NCBI GenBank assembly: GCA_003797895.1
Contig: RKQB01000005.1
Location: 124,001-188,000 of the forward strand
Reading direction: 5' to 3'
DNA: 64,000 nt
Source of the DNA: Cyclobacteriaceae bacterium YHN15
Lineage (GTDB): Bacteria > Bacteroidota > Bacteroidia > Cytophagales > Cyclobacteriaceae
A program made the translations under genes and the position numbers. Under the pieces are notes generated by a model. It did no database searches. It was not told the DNA's origin and saw nothing but the letters and a program-made list of their open reading frames with translations. Shown here piece after piece: positions 54,720 through 63,132 of this stretch (the first letter of the stretch is position 1; each line of letters starts with the position of its first letter).

Positions 54720-55871
54720 ATGTTTTCATTGTTTGAAAGTTATAATAATAGGGAATTATTTGTTTGGTTAAAGGATCTGGATGGATTGAGACAAAGTTTG
54801 AATCTCAATCCCTTTCTTAACTTTCTGATTGTTTTCTTATTTTTCTCCGCAGTATTAGTGATCTTTGAATTGTTCTTTCTAAGATTAAAAAGAAAAAAAC
54901 GAAAGAAAACAAAAGAGCAAGTTCAGGAAAAAATCAATGTTTTTTTTTCAGAGGTTTTTTTTTCAGAGACACAAACAGAAAAATATTACGACTTTAAAAT
55001 TGAATCTTTTAAAGAATCTATCCCATTGCATAGAGAATGGTGTAAGGATTTGTTAATACAAAATATTCTTGATTTAGTAAGAAATTTCAAAGGAGGAAAT
55101 AACGAGAAATTTCTTTCAGTTTATTTTAAACTTGGATTACATGATTATACAAAAAATCTGATCAATTCTCCTTTTTGGTTTGTGAAAACCAAAGCTATAT
55201 TTTTTTGGAGAGAGATTCGTTATGTGAAAGGTATTGAAACCATCAGAGAATATACCCATCATAAAAACCCAAATCTTAGATCTGCTGCATTGATAGCTTA
55301 TATTTCATTACAGGAAATGGAACCTCTTAAAATCCTGGAAGAATATTCTGACAATATCAGCCATGTGGAAGGGCTAAATATTTTGGATATAATTCAAAGA
55401 AAAAACATTAAAAAACCTGATAACCTAAGCTCTTGGCTTTTTTTAAAAGAGGATTCAAAAATTATTTTTGCATTAAAATTAGTTGCTTACTACAATGACC
55501 TTGAATCAGGGGATATTGTAAGAGAACTTTTAAATTCGAGTAATCCTAAAGTCAGAAATGAAGCTATAAAGACAATAGGAAAGTTGTTTTTATTTTCTGC
55601 GGAGACTGATTTGATCAAGATCTTTCCTCATGACATTGAAGAAAATCAAATTGAAATCATTAAGACTTTAAGTTTAATTGGTTCCGCGGAATCGATCCGA
55701 TTTATATACTATTTATTGGAGCTGAAAAAATCATCTGAAATTCAATTGGCAGCCATGTATTCTTTGAAGAAGCTGGACTTGAAATTTTCTTTAAATGATT
55801 TCGGTAACAATGAGGTGTTATTGAAAGTCAAGAAACATGTTGAAAATCCCTATTTAATTGAGTCAATATGA
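54720..55871 (+). CDS. HEAT-repeat membrane protein in the EPS-type cluster
   Basis: This 383-residue protein has one transmembrane helix near the N-terminus (LNFLIVFLFFSAVLVIFELFF, about 32-53), a strongly basic segment (RLKRKKRKKTKE) and then helical repeats of HEAT type to the end (for example NPNLRSAALIAYISLQEMEPL and NPKVRNEAIKTIGKLFL). The orientation puts the repeats in the cytoplasm. Such repeats are scaffolds for protein binding. Its stop overlaps the start of the glycosyltransferase gene (ATGA), which suggests that it binds or regulates that enzyme. It might also receive a signal from the neighbouring receiver. Confidence 0.85.
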   Translation: MFSLFESYNNRELFVWLKDLDGLRQSLNLNPFLNFLIVFLFFSAVLVIFELFFLRLKRKKRKKTKEQVQEKINVFFSEVFFSETQTEKYYDFKIESFKESIPLHREWCKDLLIQNILDLVRNFKGGNNEKFLSVYFKLGLHDYTKNLINSPFWFVKTKAIFFWREIRYVKGIETIREYTHHKNPNLRSAALIAYISLQEMEPLKILEEYSDNISHVEGLNILDIIQRKNIKKPDNLSSWLFLKEDSKIIFALKLVAYYNDLESGDIVRELLNSSNPKVRNEAIKTIGKLFLFSAETDLIKIFPHDIEENQIEIIKTLSLIGSAESIRFIYYLLELKKSSEIQLAAMYSLKKLDLKFSLNDFGNNEVLLKVKKHVENPYLIESI

Positions 55872-57319
55872 TTTTTGAATACTATACCAAGTTTTTTGAA
55901 ATTTTCATTACGGGATTTGCTTCCCTTTATATCTTCATTTATTTAATAATGTCCATCATTTCCTTTTGGGGGATAAAAGTCTATAATAATGCTAAATACA
56001 CCATTAGGGATGAGGTATTGGTAAAATCTAACGATCTGTTAGGTGTCTCAATTGTAGCACCTGCCTTTAATGAAGAATTGACTATAATATACAACGTAAG
56101 GTCTTTGCTTTCACTTAATTATCCCACATTTGAAGTGATCATTATTAATGATGGAAGTACTGACAGAACGCTTGAAAAACTAATTGAAGAATTTGAATTG
56201 ACCAAGGTTGATTTTTTTTACGAAAGTAAAATACAGACCCAACCTGTTAGAGGGCACTACAAATCCACCAATCCTGTATACTCCAAATTACTGGTTGTGG
56301 ACAAGGAAAATGGGAAAAGTAAAGCAGATGCTTCCAATGCAGGAGTCAATTCTGCCAAATATCCATTGTTCATTTGTACAGATGTGGATTGCATCCTTAG
56401 AAATGATACAATCATGAAATTGGCCAAACCATTTATGACTTCCAAAAATAGAGTCATTGCAGTTGGTGCCCCAATTCGGGTATCCAACTCTTGTGAAGTT
56501 AAAGATGGTTTTATGGTAAAAGTCCATTATCCGTCCAACTGGTGGGCATCCTTTCAGGAATTAGAATATATCAGGTCTTTTCTTCTAGGAAGGATGGCCT
56601 GGAGTAGGATTAACGGTTTATTGTTGGTGTCAGGAGGCTTAGGAATGTTTGATAAGGAAATAGCAATCAAAGCCGGGGGATATTTTCACAAATCATTTGG
56701 TGAGGATATGGAATTGATAACGAGAATGAGAAAGTTGATGTATGAGAAAAAAGAAAAATTTGAAATCAAATACATCCCTGAATCCCTTTGCTGGACTGAA
56801 GTCCCTGCTACATTAACAGTATTTTTAAGACAAAGGGTCAGATGGGGTCGGGGACTGATTCAGACCTTAAGTTTACATAAAAACATGTTTTTCAACCCAA
56901 AGTATGGTAAAACCGCTTTTTTAATACTACCCTATTTCTTCCTGTTTGAATTTTTGGTTCCCATTTTGGAAGTATTGGGTTTATTAAGTCTTTTGTTTGC
57001 ATTTGTTTTTTTGGATTTCAGTTTGGTTTATTTCCTTAAGGCAACTTCGATAGTTTACTTTTTTTATCTTGTAATTACTCTGCTATCAGTTCTTTGGGAT
57101 GAGTTATATTATGGTCATTATTCCAGTGCCAGAGAGTTATTGCATTTGCTTGCCAAGGCGATGATAGAACCCATAGTTTATCATCCTTTCAATGTTTTTG
57201 CTTCGATTAAAGGCTATATTCATTTCTTTTCGGGAAAGAAGGCAAAATGGGGAAATATGCAAAGGCAGGGATTTGAAACTAAAAAGAAGAAAGAAAATGA
57301 AAAACCAGTTATTGTATAG
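55868..57319 (+). CDS. Processive family 2 glycosyltransferase, membrane-bound
   Basis: This 483-residue enzyme has an N-terminal transmembrane helix (about 10-34), a GT2 catalytic domain and C-terminal membrane helices. All processive-synthase motifs are visible: Asp95 in INDGSTDRT, Asp172/Asp174 in CTDVDC, Asp280 in FGEDMEL, and the Q322-x3-W326 motif in RQRVRWGRG. The plan is that of PgaC/IcaA or BcsA/hyaluronan synthases, which polymerise and extrude a sugar chain. Its ATG overlaps the HEAT gene stop and its 3' end overlaps the barrel gene by 23 bases. The sugar polymer is unknown. Confidence 0.9.
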   Translation: MIFEYYTKFFEIFITGFASLYIFIYLIMSIISFWGIKVYNNAKYTIRDEVLVKSNDLLGVSIVAPAFNEELTIIYNVRSLLSLNYPTFEVIIINDGSTDRTLEKLIEEFELTKVDFFYESKIQTQPVRGHYKSTNPVYSKLLVVDKENGKSKADASNAGVNSAKYPLFICTDVDCILRNDTIMKLAKPFMTSKNRVIAVGAPIRVSNSCEVKDGFMVKVHYPSNWWASFQELEYIRSFLLGRMAWSRINGLLLVSGGLGMFDKEIAIKAGGYFHKSFGEDMELITRMRKLMYEKKEKFEIKYIPESLCWTEVPATLTVFLRQRVRWGRGLIQTLSLHKNMFFNPKYGKTAFLILPYFFLFEFLVPILEVLGLLSLLFAFVFLDFSLVYFLKATSIVYFFYLVITLLSVLWDELYYGHYSSARELLHLLAKAMIEPIVYHPFNVFASIKGYIHFFSGKKAKWGNMQRQGFETKKKKENEKPVIV

Positions 57320-58571
57320 CATACTTGTCTTCCTTTTTTATTTTTTTTCCGCTAGTGTTACAAAGGCGCAAACTATTGACACAGATAGTCTTTTGATTGC
57401 TGCAATTAAGGTTACGAATGTGGAAAAGGATTACAACAAAGCAATTTCCATGGCTAGGTTGGGGATTGAGGAAGCGCCTGATTATCTGGACTTTCACTTG
57501 CTTTTGGGAAGATTATACCGCCTCACGAATAATGTGGACAGTGCCCGTTATTTTCTGAATTTTGTGATTGAAAAAAACCCTATTTATGAGGATGCATTTA
57601 CTTATTTGCTGGGTATGGAATATGAGCAGGGCAATATAGAAGAAGGATTGAAAGCTGCTGACAAAGCCATTTCGTATTACCCGGAAAAAGTCGATTATTA
57701 CAGATTTAAGCATGATTTTATTCAATTGCAAAGGGATGAAAGGATGGAATTTGACTTTTTGAAAGCAGCTATGACAAAATTTCCTGAACAGTCTTCCTTT
57801 AGACAAAGGATGAATATATTGGAACTCAGGTTAGATAATGACAGGATTGGAGTAAACTATAGCTATACCATTTTTGATAGAGAAGAAGTAGGTCCCTGGC
57901 ATTTGGTGGGGTTACAATATATACATGAAAGAAAGTGGGGCTCTATCATCGGAAGGGTCAATTATGCCAATAGACTGAGTGCAGGAAGCACTATCGATTC
58001 AGGATATCAATATGAATTGGAATCATTCTTTTTTACAGGTAAAATATCCTATTCATACGTTGGAATTGCTTATAGTCCAAGTTTGGTATTTCCAGAACAG
58101 AGATATGGATATTCTTTTATTCAAAATCTGAAAAATGGTTGGGAATGGGAAGTAGGTGCAAGATATACTTCTGTAGTTCCACCTGAAGGTAGGAGAAATT
58201 TCAGATCTTTAATCTTAGGAGGAGCAAAATATGTAGGTTCCTGGTGGATCAGTCTTAGAACATTTATTCAAAATGAAGAGGACCAATTTTACCCTGCATT
58301 TACTTTGACAACCAGATACTACATGGATACCAGATTTGATTATTTCACCTTTATCACTGGCTATGGAACATCTCCTGATGAAAGACAGACTCTTGGTCAA
58401 TTTGAAAATAGGATTGCATTGGATTCTTGGAGAATAGGTGGAGGTTATTTTAGATTACTGGGAAATAGGTTTGTTACCGGCGCCCAGTTAATGTATAATT
58501 ATCAGGAATATTCACCAGGAAATAAACAAAATGAACTGGAACTCTTTTTGAATTTGCAATACAAGTTCTGA
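57297..58571 (+). CDS. TPR plus YaiO-family outer-membrane beta-barrel protein
   Basis: The ATG at 57297, inside the end of the glycosyltransferase gene, gives 424 residues with a signal peptide (MKNQLLYSILVFLFYFFSASVTKAQ). The N-terminal third is tetratricopeptide-like helices (about 35-185). The rest is a beta barrel with the YaiO-type alternating pattern (SIIGRVNYANRLSAGSTIDSGYQYE, WEWEVGARYTSVVPPEG) and a final Phe (NLQYKF), as in outer-membrane proteins. TPR plus barrel is the plan of PgaA, which exports poly-N-acetylglucosamine. A similar export role is inferred here from neighbours. Confidence 0.87.
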   Translation: MKNQLLYSILVFLFYFFSASVTKAQTIDTDSLLIAAIKVTNVEKDYNKAISMARLGIEEAPDYLDFHLLLGRLYRLTNNVDSARYFLNFVIEKNPIYEDAFTYLLGMEYEQGNIEEGLKAADKAISYYPEKVDYYRFKHDFIQLQRDERMEFDFLKAAMTKFPEQSSFRQRMNILELRLDNDRIGVNYSYTIFDREEVGPWHLVGLQYIHERKWGSIIGRVNYANRLSAGSTIDSGYQYELESFFFTGKISYSYVGIAYSPSLVFPEQRYGYSFIQNLKNGWEWEVGARYTSVVPPEGRRNFRSLILGGAKYVGSWWISLRTFIQNEEDQFYPAFTLTTRYYMDTRFDYFTFITGYGTSPDERQTLGQFENRIALDSWRIGGGYFRLLGNRFVTGAQLMYNYQEYSPGNKQNELELFLNLQYKF

Positions 58572-58584
58572 CCTTGTAATTAAG

Positions 58585-60798
58585 ATGTTCCTGAAAACAA
58601 TTTTTTCACTTTTCTTTATTTTATTTCTGATTTCCAAGGGGAAATCAGAAAGTGATTCTTTGTATTTTTCTTCCAAGAATTTTCCAAGTAAGATTTATAC
58701 ACTTCCCCAGCATAAAGCATTAGCTGAGGAATTGAAAAATTACCTTGAATTGATTTTGGAAAAGCCTTTCACAGTATCAACGAAACTTTCCAATAACTAT
58801 TCAAATGGGATATTTTTATTCACCGAACCTGAACTTTTTTATCAAAGAGAAGATTATTTTGCAATTTTTTCCAATGCTTATACCATTAGTTTGATAGCGA
58901 AGGATCCGGAGAAATTAGAATATGCCATATATACTTTTCTTGAGGAATTGGGTATGAGAATGTTTATACCGGACCAACCCTATTATCCCAAGAAAGCTGA
59001 AATCAAATTTTCAAAAAATTTCAAAAAATTTTATTTGCCATCATTTGAATACAGAGCCATTCTATATCCTGGTGCATATAGTGAATCATTTCGGAAATGG
59101 CACAAATTGGATTGGCATGAAGATGATTTCGGTATTTGGGGCCATTCTTTTGATAAACTTGTTCCTCCGAAAAAATATTTTCAATCCCATCCTGATTATT
59201 TCGCTTTTTATGAAGAAGAAAGAAGAGCGGAATCTCTTTGTATGACCAATGAAGATGGATTTAGTCTGGCCTCCGACTCTTTGGACAGTTTGATCCAAAT
59301 AAATCCAAACGCTAAGTTTTATTCTATCAGTCAGAATGATGATGTAGTTTTTTGTGAATGTGAGAAATGTCATCAACTAAATTCTGAACACCGTTCGCCG
59401 GCTGGAAGCCTATATCATTATTTGAATAAGCATGCTATAAATCATCCCGAAAAAGATTTCATAAGCTTGGCGTATTTGCATACAGCAGAACCTCCCAAAG
59501 GGATATCTCCAGAACCAAACCTTATTTCATTTTATTGTCCCATTGAAATGAACAGGGGGACGTCTATTGGCACTGACCAAAGAAGCGGGTCATTTCGTTC
59601 CAGGATTCAAACATGGAAGGAGTTAAATTCAAGACTTTATTTATGGGATTACACAGTGCAGTTTACCAATTACCTTTCGCCATTCCCTAACATACATACT
59701 TTCAGGGACAACCTTTTATTCTATAAGGAAAATGGTGTTTTAGGGCTTTTTTTGCAGGGTTTTGCTGATGTTCCAGGTGATTTTGTGGAATTGAGGCAAT
59801 ATCTTTTGAGCAAATTACTTTGGGATACTGATCAAGATGTGGAAAGATTAACCGAAGAATTTGTAAAATATTATTATGGACCGGCCTATCCCTATGTTTT
59901 GGAATACCTGAAATTACTTCAAAAGGCCCATGAATCTAAAAACCAATTTTTGGATATTTATTCCGGTCCTGTACAAAAAGTCAATGATTTTCTTTCTCCT
60001 TACTGGATGGATAAATATGACCAGATCATATTTCAGGCAGAAAATGCAGTAGAAGGAAAACAGATTTTTATTCAGAGAGTAAATAAAATCCGACTTGGTC
60101 TTGAATATGTATATTTTGAGCAATCGAAATATTATGGAAAGGACCGAATGGGTATGTTTAGACTTTTGGATGGTAAATGGGCTGTTCCCGAAAATCTAAC
60201 CAAGCGAGTGGAAGAATTTGTCAAAACCTGTGAAGAACTGGGAATTTACGAATTAAGTGAAGGAGGGTTAAGTCCTATGGAATACCTTGAAGAATGGATG
60301 AATATCACAAACAATAGTTTGGTTACTAATAAAGGGGAAGGTTTGGAGGGTTATTGGGAAAGCAATCCGGCTCCTGAATACAAGGCAAAAGGTTTTTCCG
60401 CTTTGATTGATGGACTTTACGCCCCAAATGACTTTAATATTGGCTGGACAGGATGGTATGAAAATGATGCTATTATTGTATTCCAAACAGCTAATTTGGA
60501 GGTTAATACCATAGAAATCAGTTTTTTGAATGATCAAAGGCATTGGATTTTTCCGCCAAAATTTATTTCTATAGAAGGTTTTATTGATGGTAAATGGCAA
60601 TTTATAAAGACTGAATTTTTACCTGAGCTCGAAGAGGATTATACAATTAAAAGTGTTAGATTACAATTAGTTTTAGAAAATTTGAATAAATTTGAAAGCA
60701 TCAAAATTTCTATCAGAAATCAAGAGAGGGTACCTAAATGGAGGTATAGAAGGGGAAAGAAGCCAATGTTAATGATTGATGAAATTCTGTTTAAGTGA
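58585..60798 (+). CDS. DUF4838 secreted glycosidase-like protein
   Basis: This 737-residue protein has a signal peptide (MFLKTIFSLFFILFLISKGKS). An N-terminal domain (about 25-140) is followed by the DUF4838 domain, a TIM-barrel-like region with FYSISQNDDVVFCECEKCHQLN near residue 250 and RLYLWDYTVQF near 350. The last 180 residues are a galactose-binding-like beta domain (GFSALIDGLYAPNDFNIGWTGWYE, then ISFLNDQRHWIFPPKFISIEGF) as in C-terminal F5/8-type modules. It may act on the sugar polymer like PgaB in the Pga system. It starts 13 bases after the barrel gene. Activity is unproven. Confidence 0.83.
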   Translation: MFLKTIFSLFFILFLISKGKSESDSLYFSSKNFPSKIYTLPQHKALAEELKNYLELILEKPFTVSTKLSNNYSNGIFLFTEPELFYQREDYFAIFSNAYTISLIAKDPEKLEYAIYTFLEELGMRMFIPDQPYYPKKAEIKFSKNFKKFYLPSFEYRAILYPGAYSESFRKWHKLDWHEDDFGIWGHSFDKLVPPKKYFQSHPDYFAFYEEERRAESLCMTNEDGFSLASDSLDSLIQINPNAKFYSISQNDDVVFCECEKCHQLNSEHRSPAGSLYHYLNKHAINHPEKDFISLAYLHTAEPPKGISPEPNLISFYCPIEMNRGTSIGTDQRSGSFRSRIQTWKELNSRLYLWDYTVQFTNYLSPFPNIHTFRDNLLFYKENGVLGLFLQGFADVPGDFVELRQYLLSKLLWDTDQDVERLTEEFVKYYYGPAYPYVLEYLKLLQKAHESKNQFLDIYSGPVQKVNDFLSPYWMDKYDQIIFQAENAVEGKQIFIQRVNKIRLGLEYVYFEQSKYYGKDRMGMFRLLDGKWAVPENLTKRVEEFVKTCEELGIYELSEGGLSPMEYLEEWMNITNNSLVTNKGEGLEGYWESNPAPEYKAKGFSALIDGLYAPNDFNIGWTGWYENDAIIVFQTANLEVNTIEISFLNDQRHWIFPPKFISIEGFIDGKWQFIKTEFLPELEEDYTIKSVRLQLVLENLNKFESIKISIRNQERVPKWRYRRGKKPMLMIDEILFK

Positions 60799-60816
60799 CT
60801 ATTATTTTGACTTGGG

Positions 60817-61173
60817 ATGAAGAAAATTTTATTTGTAGAAGATGATGAACTTATTCTAAAAATGGTTGAGTTCAAGTTGAAAAAGGAAGGATACATTGTT
60901 TCCATTGCAAAAGATGGAAATGCAGCCATAGAAAATTTCAATTCATTCAAGCCGGATATTGTGGTTACTGACATCATGATGCCCTATAAATCCGGTCTGG
61001 AGATTACCTACATAATAAAAAAAACCCATCCAAATATCCCTGTTATCATTTTATCTGCTTTAGGGGAAGATGAAGCTTCGGTTCAAAAAGCATTTAAGTT
61101 GGGGGCCAATGATTTCATTACAAAACCTTTTAGCCCTAACGAGTTGATTCTAAGAATCAGCCGATTTATTTGA
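60817..61173 (+). CDS. Single-domain response regulator (CheY-like), second of two
   Basis: This 118-residue receiver domain has E8/D9, the phospho-acceptor Asp52 in VVTDIMMP, Ser80 in IILSALGED and Lys103 in ITKPF, so it should be phosphorylated. It has no output domain. It is clearly related to the first receiver of the cluster (both read KKEG, then SALGEDEAS or SSMGDEEAT, then KPF-PxEL) and probably arose by duplication. The gap from the DUF4838 gene is 18 bases, so it is likely in the same operon. Confidence 0.92.
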   Translation: MKKILFVEDDELILKMVEFKLKKEGYIVSIAKDGNAAIENFNSFKPDIVVTDIMMPYKSGLEITYIIKKTHPNIPVIILSALGEDEASVQKAFKLGANDFITKPFSPNELILRISRFI

Positions 61174-61227
61174 TATTTTTTTGGATTTATTTCCAGGGAT
61201 TTCAAGAATATTCCCTTCTTTGCTTTA

Positions 61228-61485
61228 ATGGAAAACCACAGCATATTGGAAACCGCAATTTTGGAAATGGGGAGAATTAAAGGAGAAAATTCATTTTTAC
61301 CTTCAGAAGTTGCCCAATGGATTTATCCTCAGGATTGGAGATATTTCATGCCTGAATTATTGGATGCAATGATGGCATTGTATAAAAAGGGAAAAATCAT
61401 GATTACCTTAAATGGGGATCCTATTGATCCAAAGGGAAAGATTGAAGGGCTGATACGAATAACTTTGATAGAACAAACCAAATGA
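61228..61485 (+). CDS. DUF3253 family small protein
   Basis: This 85-residue protein matches DUF3253: ILETAILEMGRIKGENSFLPSEVAQWIYPQDWRYFMPELLDAMMALYKKGKI, with a winged-helix-like arrangement of helices and a C-terminal strand pair (MITLNGDPIDPKGKIEGLIRI). It is cytoplasmic. The function of the family is unknown; the fold suggests nucleic-acid or protein binding. It lies 54 bases after the second receiver and might be on the same transcript. Confidence 0.88.
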   Translation: MENHSILETAILEMGRIKGENSFLPSEVAQWIYPQDWRYFMPELLDAMMALYKKGKIMITLNGDPIDPKGKIEGLIRITLIEQTK

Positions 61486-61519
61486 ACTGTTTGTCAGTTT
61501 AATAACAAAACAGAAAGAA

Positions 61520-62176
61520 ATGAAGTCGATTGCTTTAATTTTGGGGACCGTATTGCTCAGTAATTTATCCTGTGCCCAATCATCAGATAAAATAAAAAAT
61601 AACATGGAAAATTTACCGAAAACACTTGTTGAGGTTCCGGATGGCCTAGAAGTAGCTACCTTAGGAGGTGGATGCTTTTGGTGTACAGAAGCCATTTATC
61701 AAGACCTGATAGGGGTAGAAAAAGTACTTTCCGGATATAGCGGAGGCTATTTGGTAGACCCAGCATACAAACAGGTTACCTCAGGCACTACTGGACATGC
61801 AGAAGTGATACAGTTTTTTTATGACCCAAAACTGATTTCATTTGAAGAAATTCTCGAAATATTTTGGTCCACACATGATCCGACCACATTAAACAGGCAA
61901 GGTGCGGATGTTGGGCCTCAATACCGTTCTGCTGTTTTTTATCATTCAGAAAGTCAAAAAGAAAAGGCTGAATTTTATAAAAACAAACTCAATGAATCCG
62001 GATCGTTTGATAAACCAATTGTGACTGAAATTACCCCATTCAGCAATTTCTATGTAGCGGAAAATTACCATCAAAATTATTTCAATGATAATGGAATGCA
62101 ACCTTATTGCCAATTTGTGATCAGACCCAAAGTGGAGAAATTCAGAAAAGTATTTGCTGAAAAATTAAAGAACTGA
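61520..62176 (+). CDS. msrA: Peptide-methionine (S)-S-oxide reductase, exported
   Basis: This 218-residue protein has an N-terminal export signal (MKSIALILGTVLLSNLSCAQSS), either a lipoprotein with Cys at LSC or cut after CAQ. The mature enzyme has the catalytic GGGCFWCTEAIYQD near residue 50, YSGGYLVDPAYKQV, TGHAEVIQFFYDP, FWSTHDPTTLNRQGADVGPQYRS and the C-terminal NYHQNYF. MsrA repairs oxidised methionine in proteins using thioredoxin-type reductants. An exported form would serve periplasmic proteins. The family's second cysteine is not obvious. Confidence 0.95.
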   Translation: MKSIALILGTVLLSNLSCAQSSDKIKNNMENLPKTLVEVPDGLEVATLGGGCFWCTEAIYQDLIGVEKVLSGYSGGYLVDPAYKQVTSGTTGHAEVIQFFYDPKLISFEEILEIFWSTHDPTTLNRQGADVGPQYRSAVFYHSESQKEKAEFYKNKLNESGSFDKPIVTEITPFSNFYVAENYHQNYFNDNGMQPYCQFVIRPKVEKFRKVFAEKLKN

Positions 62177-62185
62177 CATGACCAT

Positions 62186-62217
62186 TTGATATTGGATAAA
62201 ATTGATATTGGATAAAA
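62186..62217. repeat. Perfect 16-base tandem repeat in the DUF4920 promoter region
   Basis: TTGATATTGGATAAAA is present twice without a gap at 62186-62201 and 62202-62217, between msrA and the DUF4920 gene. The second copy carries the -33 TTG of the promoter described next. Confidence 0.85.
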
Positions 62218-62238
62218 GAATAGTTGTGGTTAATTTTG
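62208..62238 (+). promoter_or_regulatory. Promoter of the DUF4920 lipoprotein gene
   Basis: TTG (62208-62210) and TAATTTTG (62231-62238) are 20 bases apart, a good match to the Bacteroidota consensus. Transcription should begin about 10 bases before the ATG at 62254. Confidence 0.6.
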
Positions 62239-62253
62239 AATAAATGAATCATT

Positions 62254-62766
62254 ATGAAGAAGACATCATTATTTTTACTGATTATGGCTGGTCTGTTTAG
62301 CTCTTCTTGTGAGCAAAAAAATAGCAAAAGCGCCGAAGAATCAGTTTCTGAAACCCAAATTGATTCCCCAGTGGGTTTATTTGGTGAAGAAATCAATGAA
62401 TCAGGTGTAGTTACTTTAGATATGCTGGTAGCTAAGCTGGAAAAAGAGCAGGAATTTGAAGGAAAAGTAATTGGTGAAATTAAGGAAGTCTGTGCTATGA
62501 AAGGCTGCTGGATGACCATTGATTTACCAAATGGAGAGTCGATGAGAGTGACGTTTAAAGATTATGGTTTTTTTGTTCCAAAAAACGCGCATGGATATCC
62601 TGTTATTATTGAAGGGATTGCCTCCAAAAAAGTTACTGATGTTGAAACCCTGAAGCATTATGCGGATGATGCAGGCAAGTCAAAAGAAGAAATTGATGCC
62701 ATTACCACTCCCAAATTGGAATACGCTTTTGAGGCTATTGGCGTAATAATTAAAGAGAATGCATAA
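62254..62766 (+). CDS. DUF4920 domain lipoprotein
   Basis: This 170-residue protein has a lipoprotein signal (MKKTSLFLLIMAGLFSSSC) with Cys19 as the likely lipid site. The domain continues with VIGEIKEVCAMKGCWMTIDLPNGESMRVTFKDYGFFVPKNAHGYPVIIEG and ends with VETLKHYADDAGKSKEEIDAI. The C-x4-CW motif (CAMKGCW) with the acidic partner residues is conserved in DUF4920 and may bind metal or be redox-active. The domain is OB-fold-like. It follows the exported msrA and has its own promoter. Confidence 0.9.
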   Translation: MKKTSLFLLIMAGLFSSSCEQKNSKSAEESVSETQIDSPVGLFGEEINESGVVTLDMLVAKLEKEQEFEGKVIGEIKEVCAMKGCWMTIDLPNGESMRVTFKDYGFFVPKNAHGYPVIIEGIASKKVTDVETLKHYADDAGKSKEEIDAITTPKLEYAFEAIGVIIKENA

Positions 62767-62857
62767 ACACATTGGCCCTTTTCTTTATTATTTCTTATTG
62801 CTTTTTAGCTTCTGTAAATCGTAGTCAATTTATTAACTGTAAAAAATAGCTCAATAC

Positions 62858-63094
62858 ATGGCAATTGCATTGGATAGTCTCAGGGTAGGAAGGGTCTATG
62901 AGCTGACCAATATGGGAGAAAAAAGGAGACTGGAAATCTTGGCAAGATTATCAGGGGATAATTTTAAAGTCAAGGATTTGGAGACTACCGAGACATATAC
63001 CATAGAGGAATTACTCAGATGGGGTAGAGGGAAAGATTATGACTTGGATGAAGTGATTCAACCCGGTAGAGGTATAGTGCCTAAGCAATTTTAA
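62858..63094 (+). CDS. Small uncharacterised protein
   Basis: This 78-residue protein begins MAIALDSLRVGRVYELTNMGEKRRLEI and has a compact pattern of strands (RVGRVYELTNM, RLEILARLSGDNFKVKDLETTETYTIEELLRWGRG) ending PGRGIVPKQF. I recognise no named family. It is cytoplasmic, basic at the ends, and could be a small nucleic-acid-binding or regulatory protein, but nothing in the context says so. It is closed by a strong terminator, so it appears to be a real gene. Confidence 0.72.
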   Translation: MAIALDSLRVGRVYELTNMGEKRRLEILARLSGDNFKVKDLETTETYTIEELLRWGRGKDYDLDEVIQPGRGIVPKQF

Positions 63095-63096
63095 AA

Positions 63097-63132
63097 AAAC
63101 AAAGTGCTCTGTCAATACAGAGCACTTTGTTT
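63097..63132. terminator. Bidirectional terminator
   Basis: AAACAAAGTGCTCTGT (63097-63112) and ACAGAGCACTTTGTTT (63117-63132) are exact complements around a four-base loop, between convergent genes. It overlaps the stop codon of the minus-strand gene by 2 bases. Confidence 0.9.
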
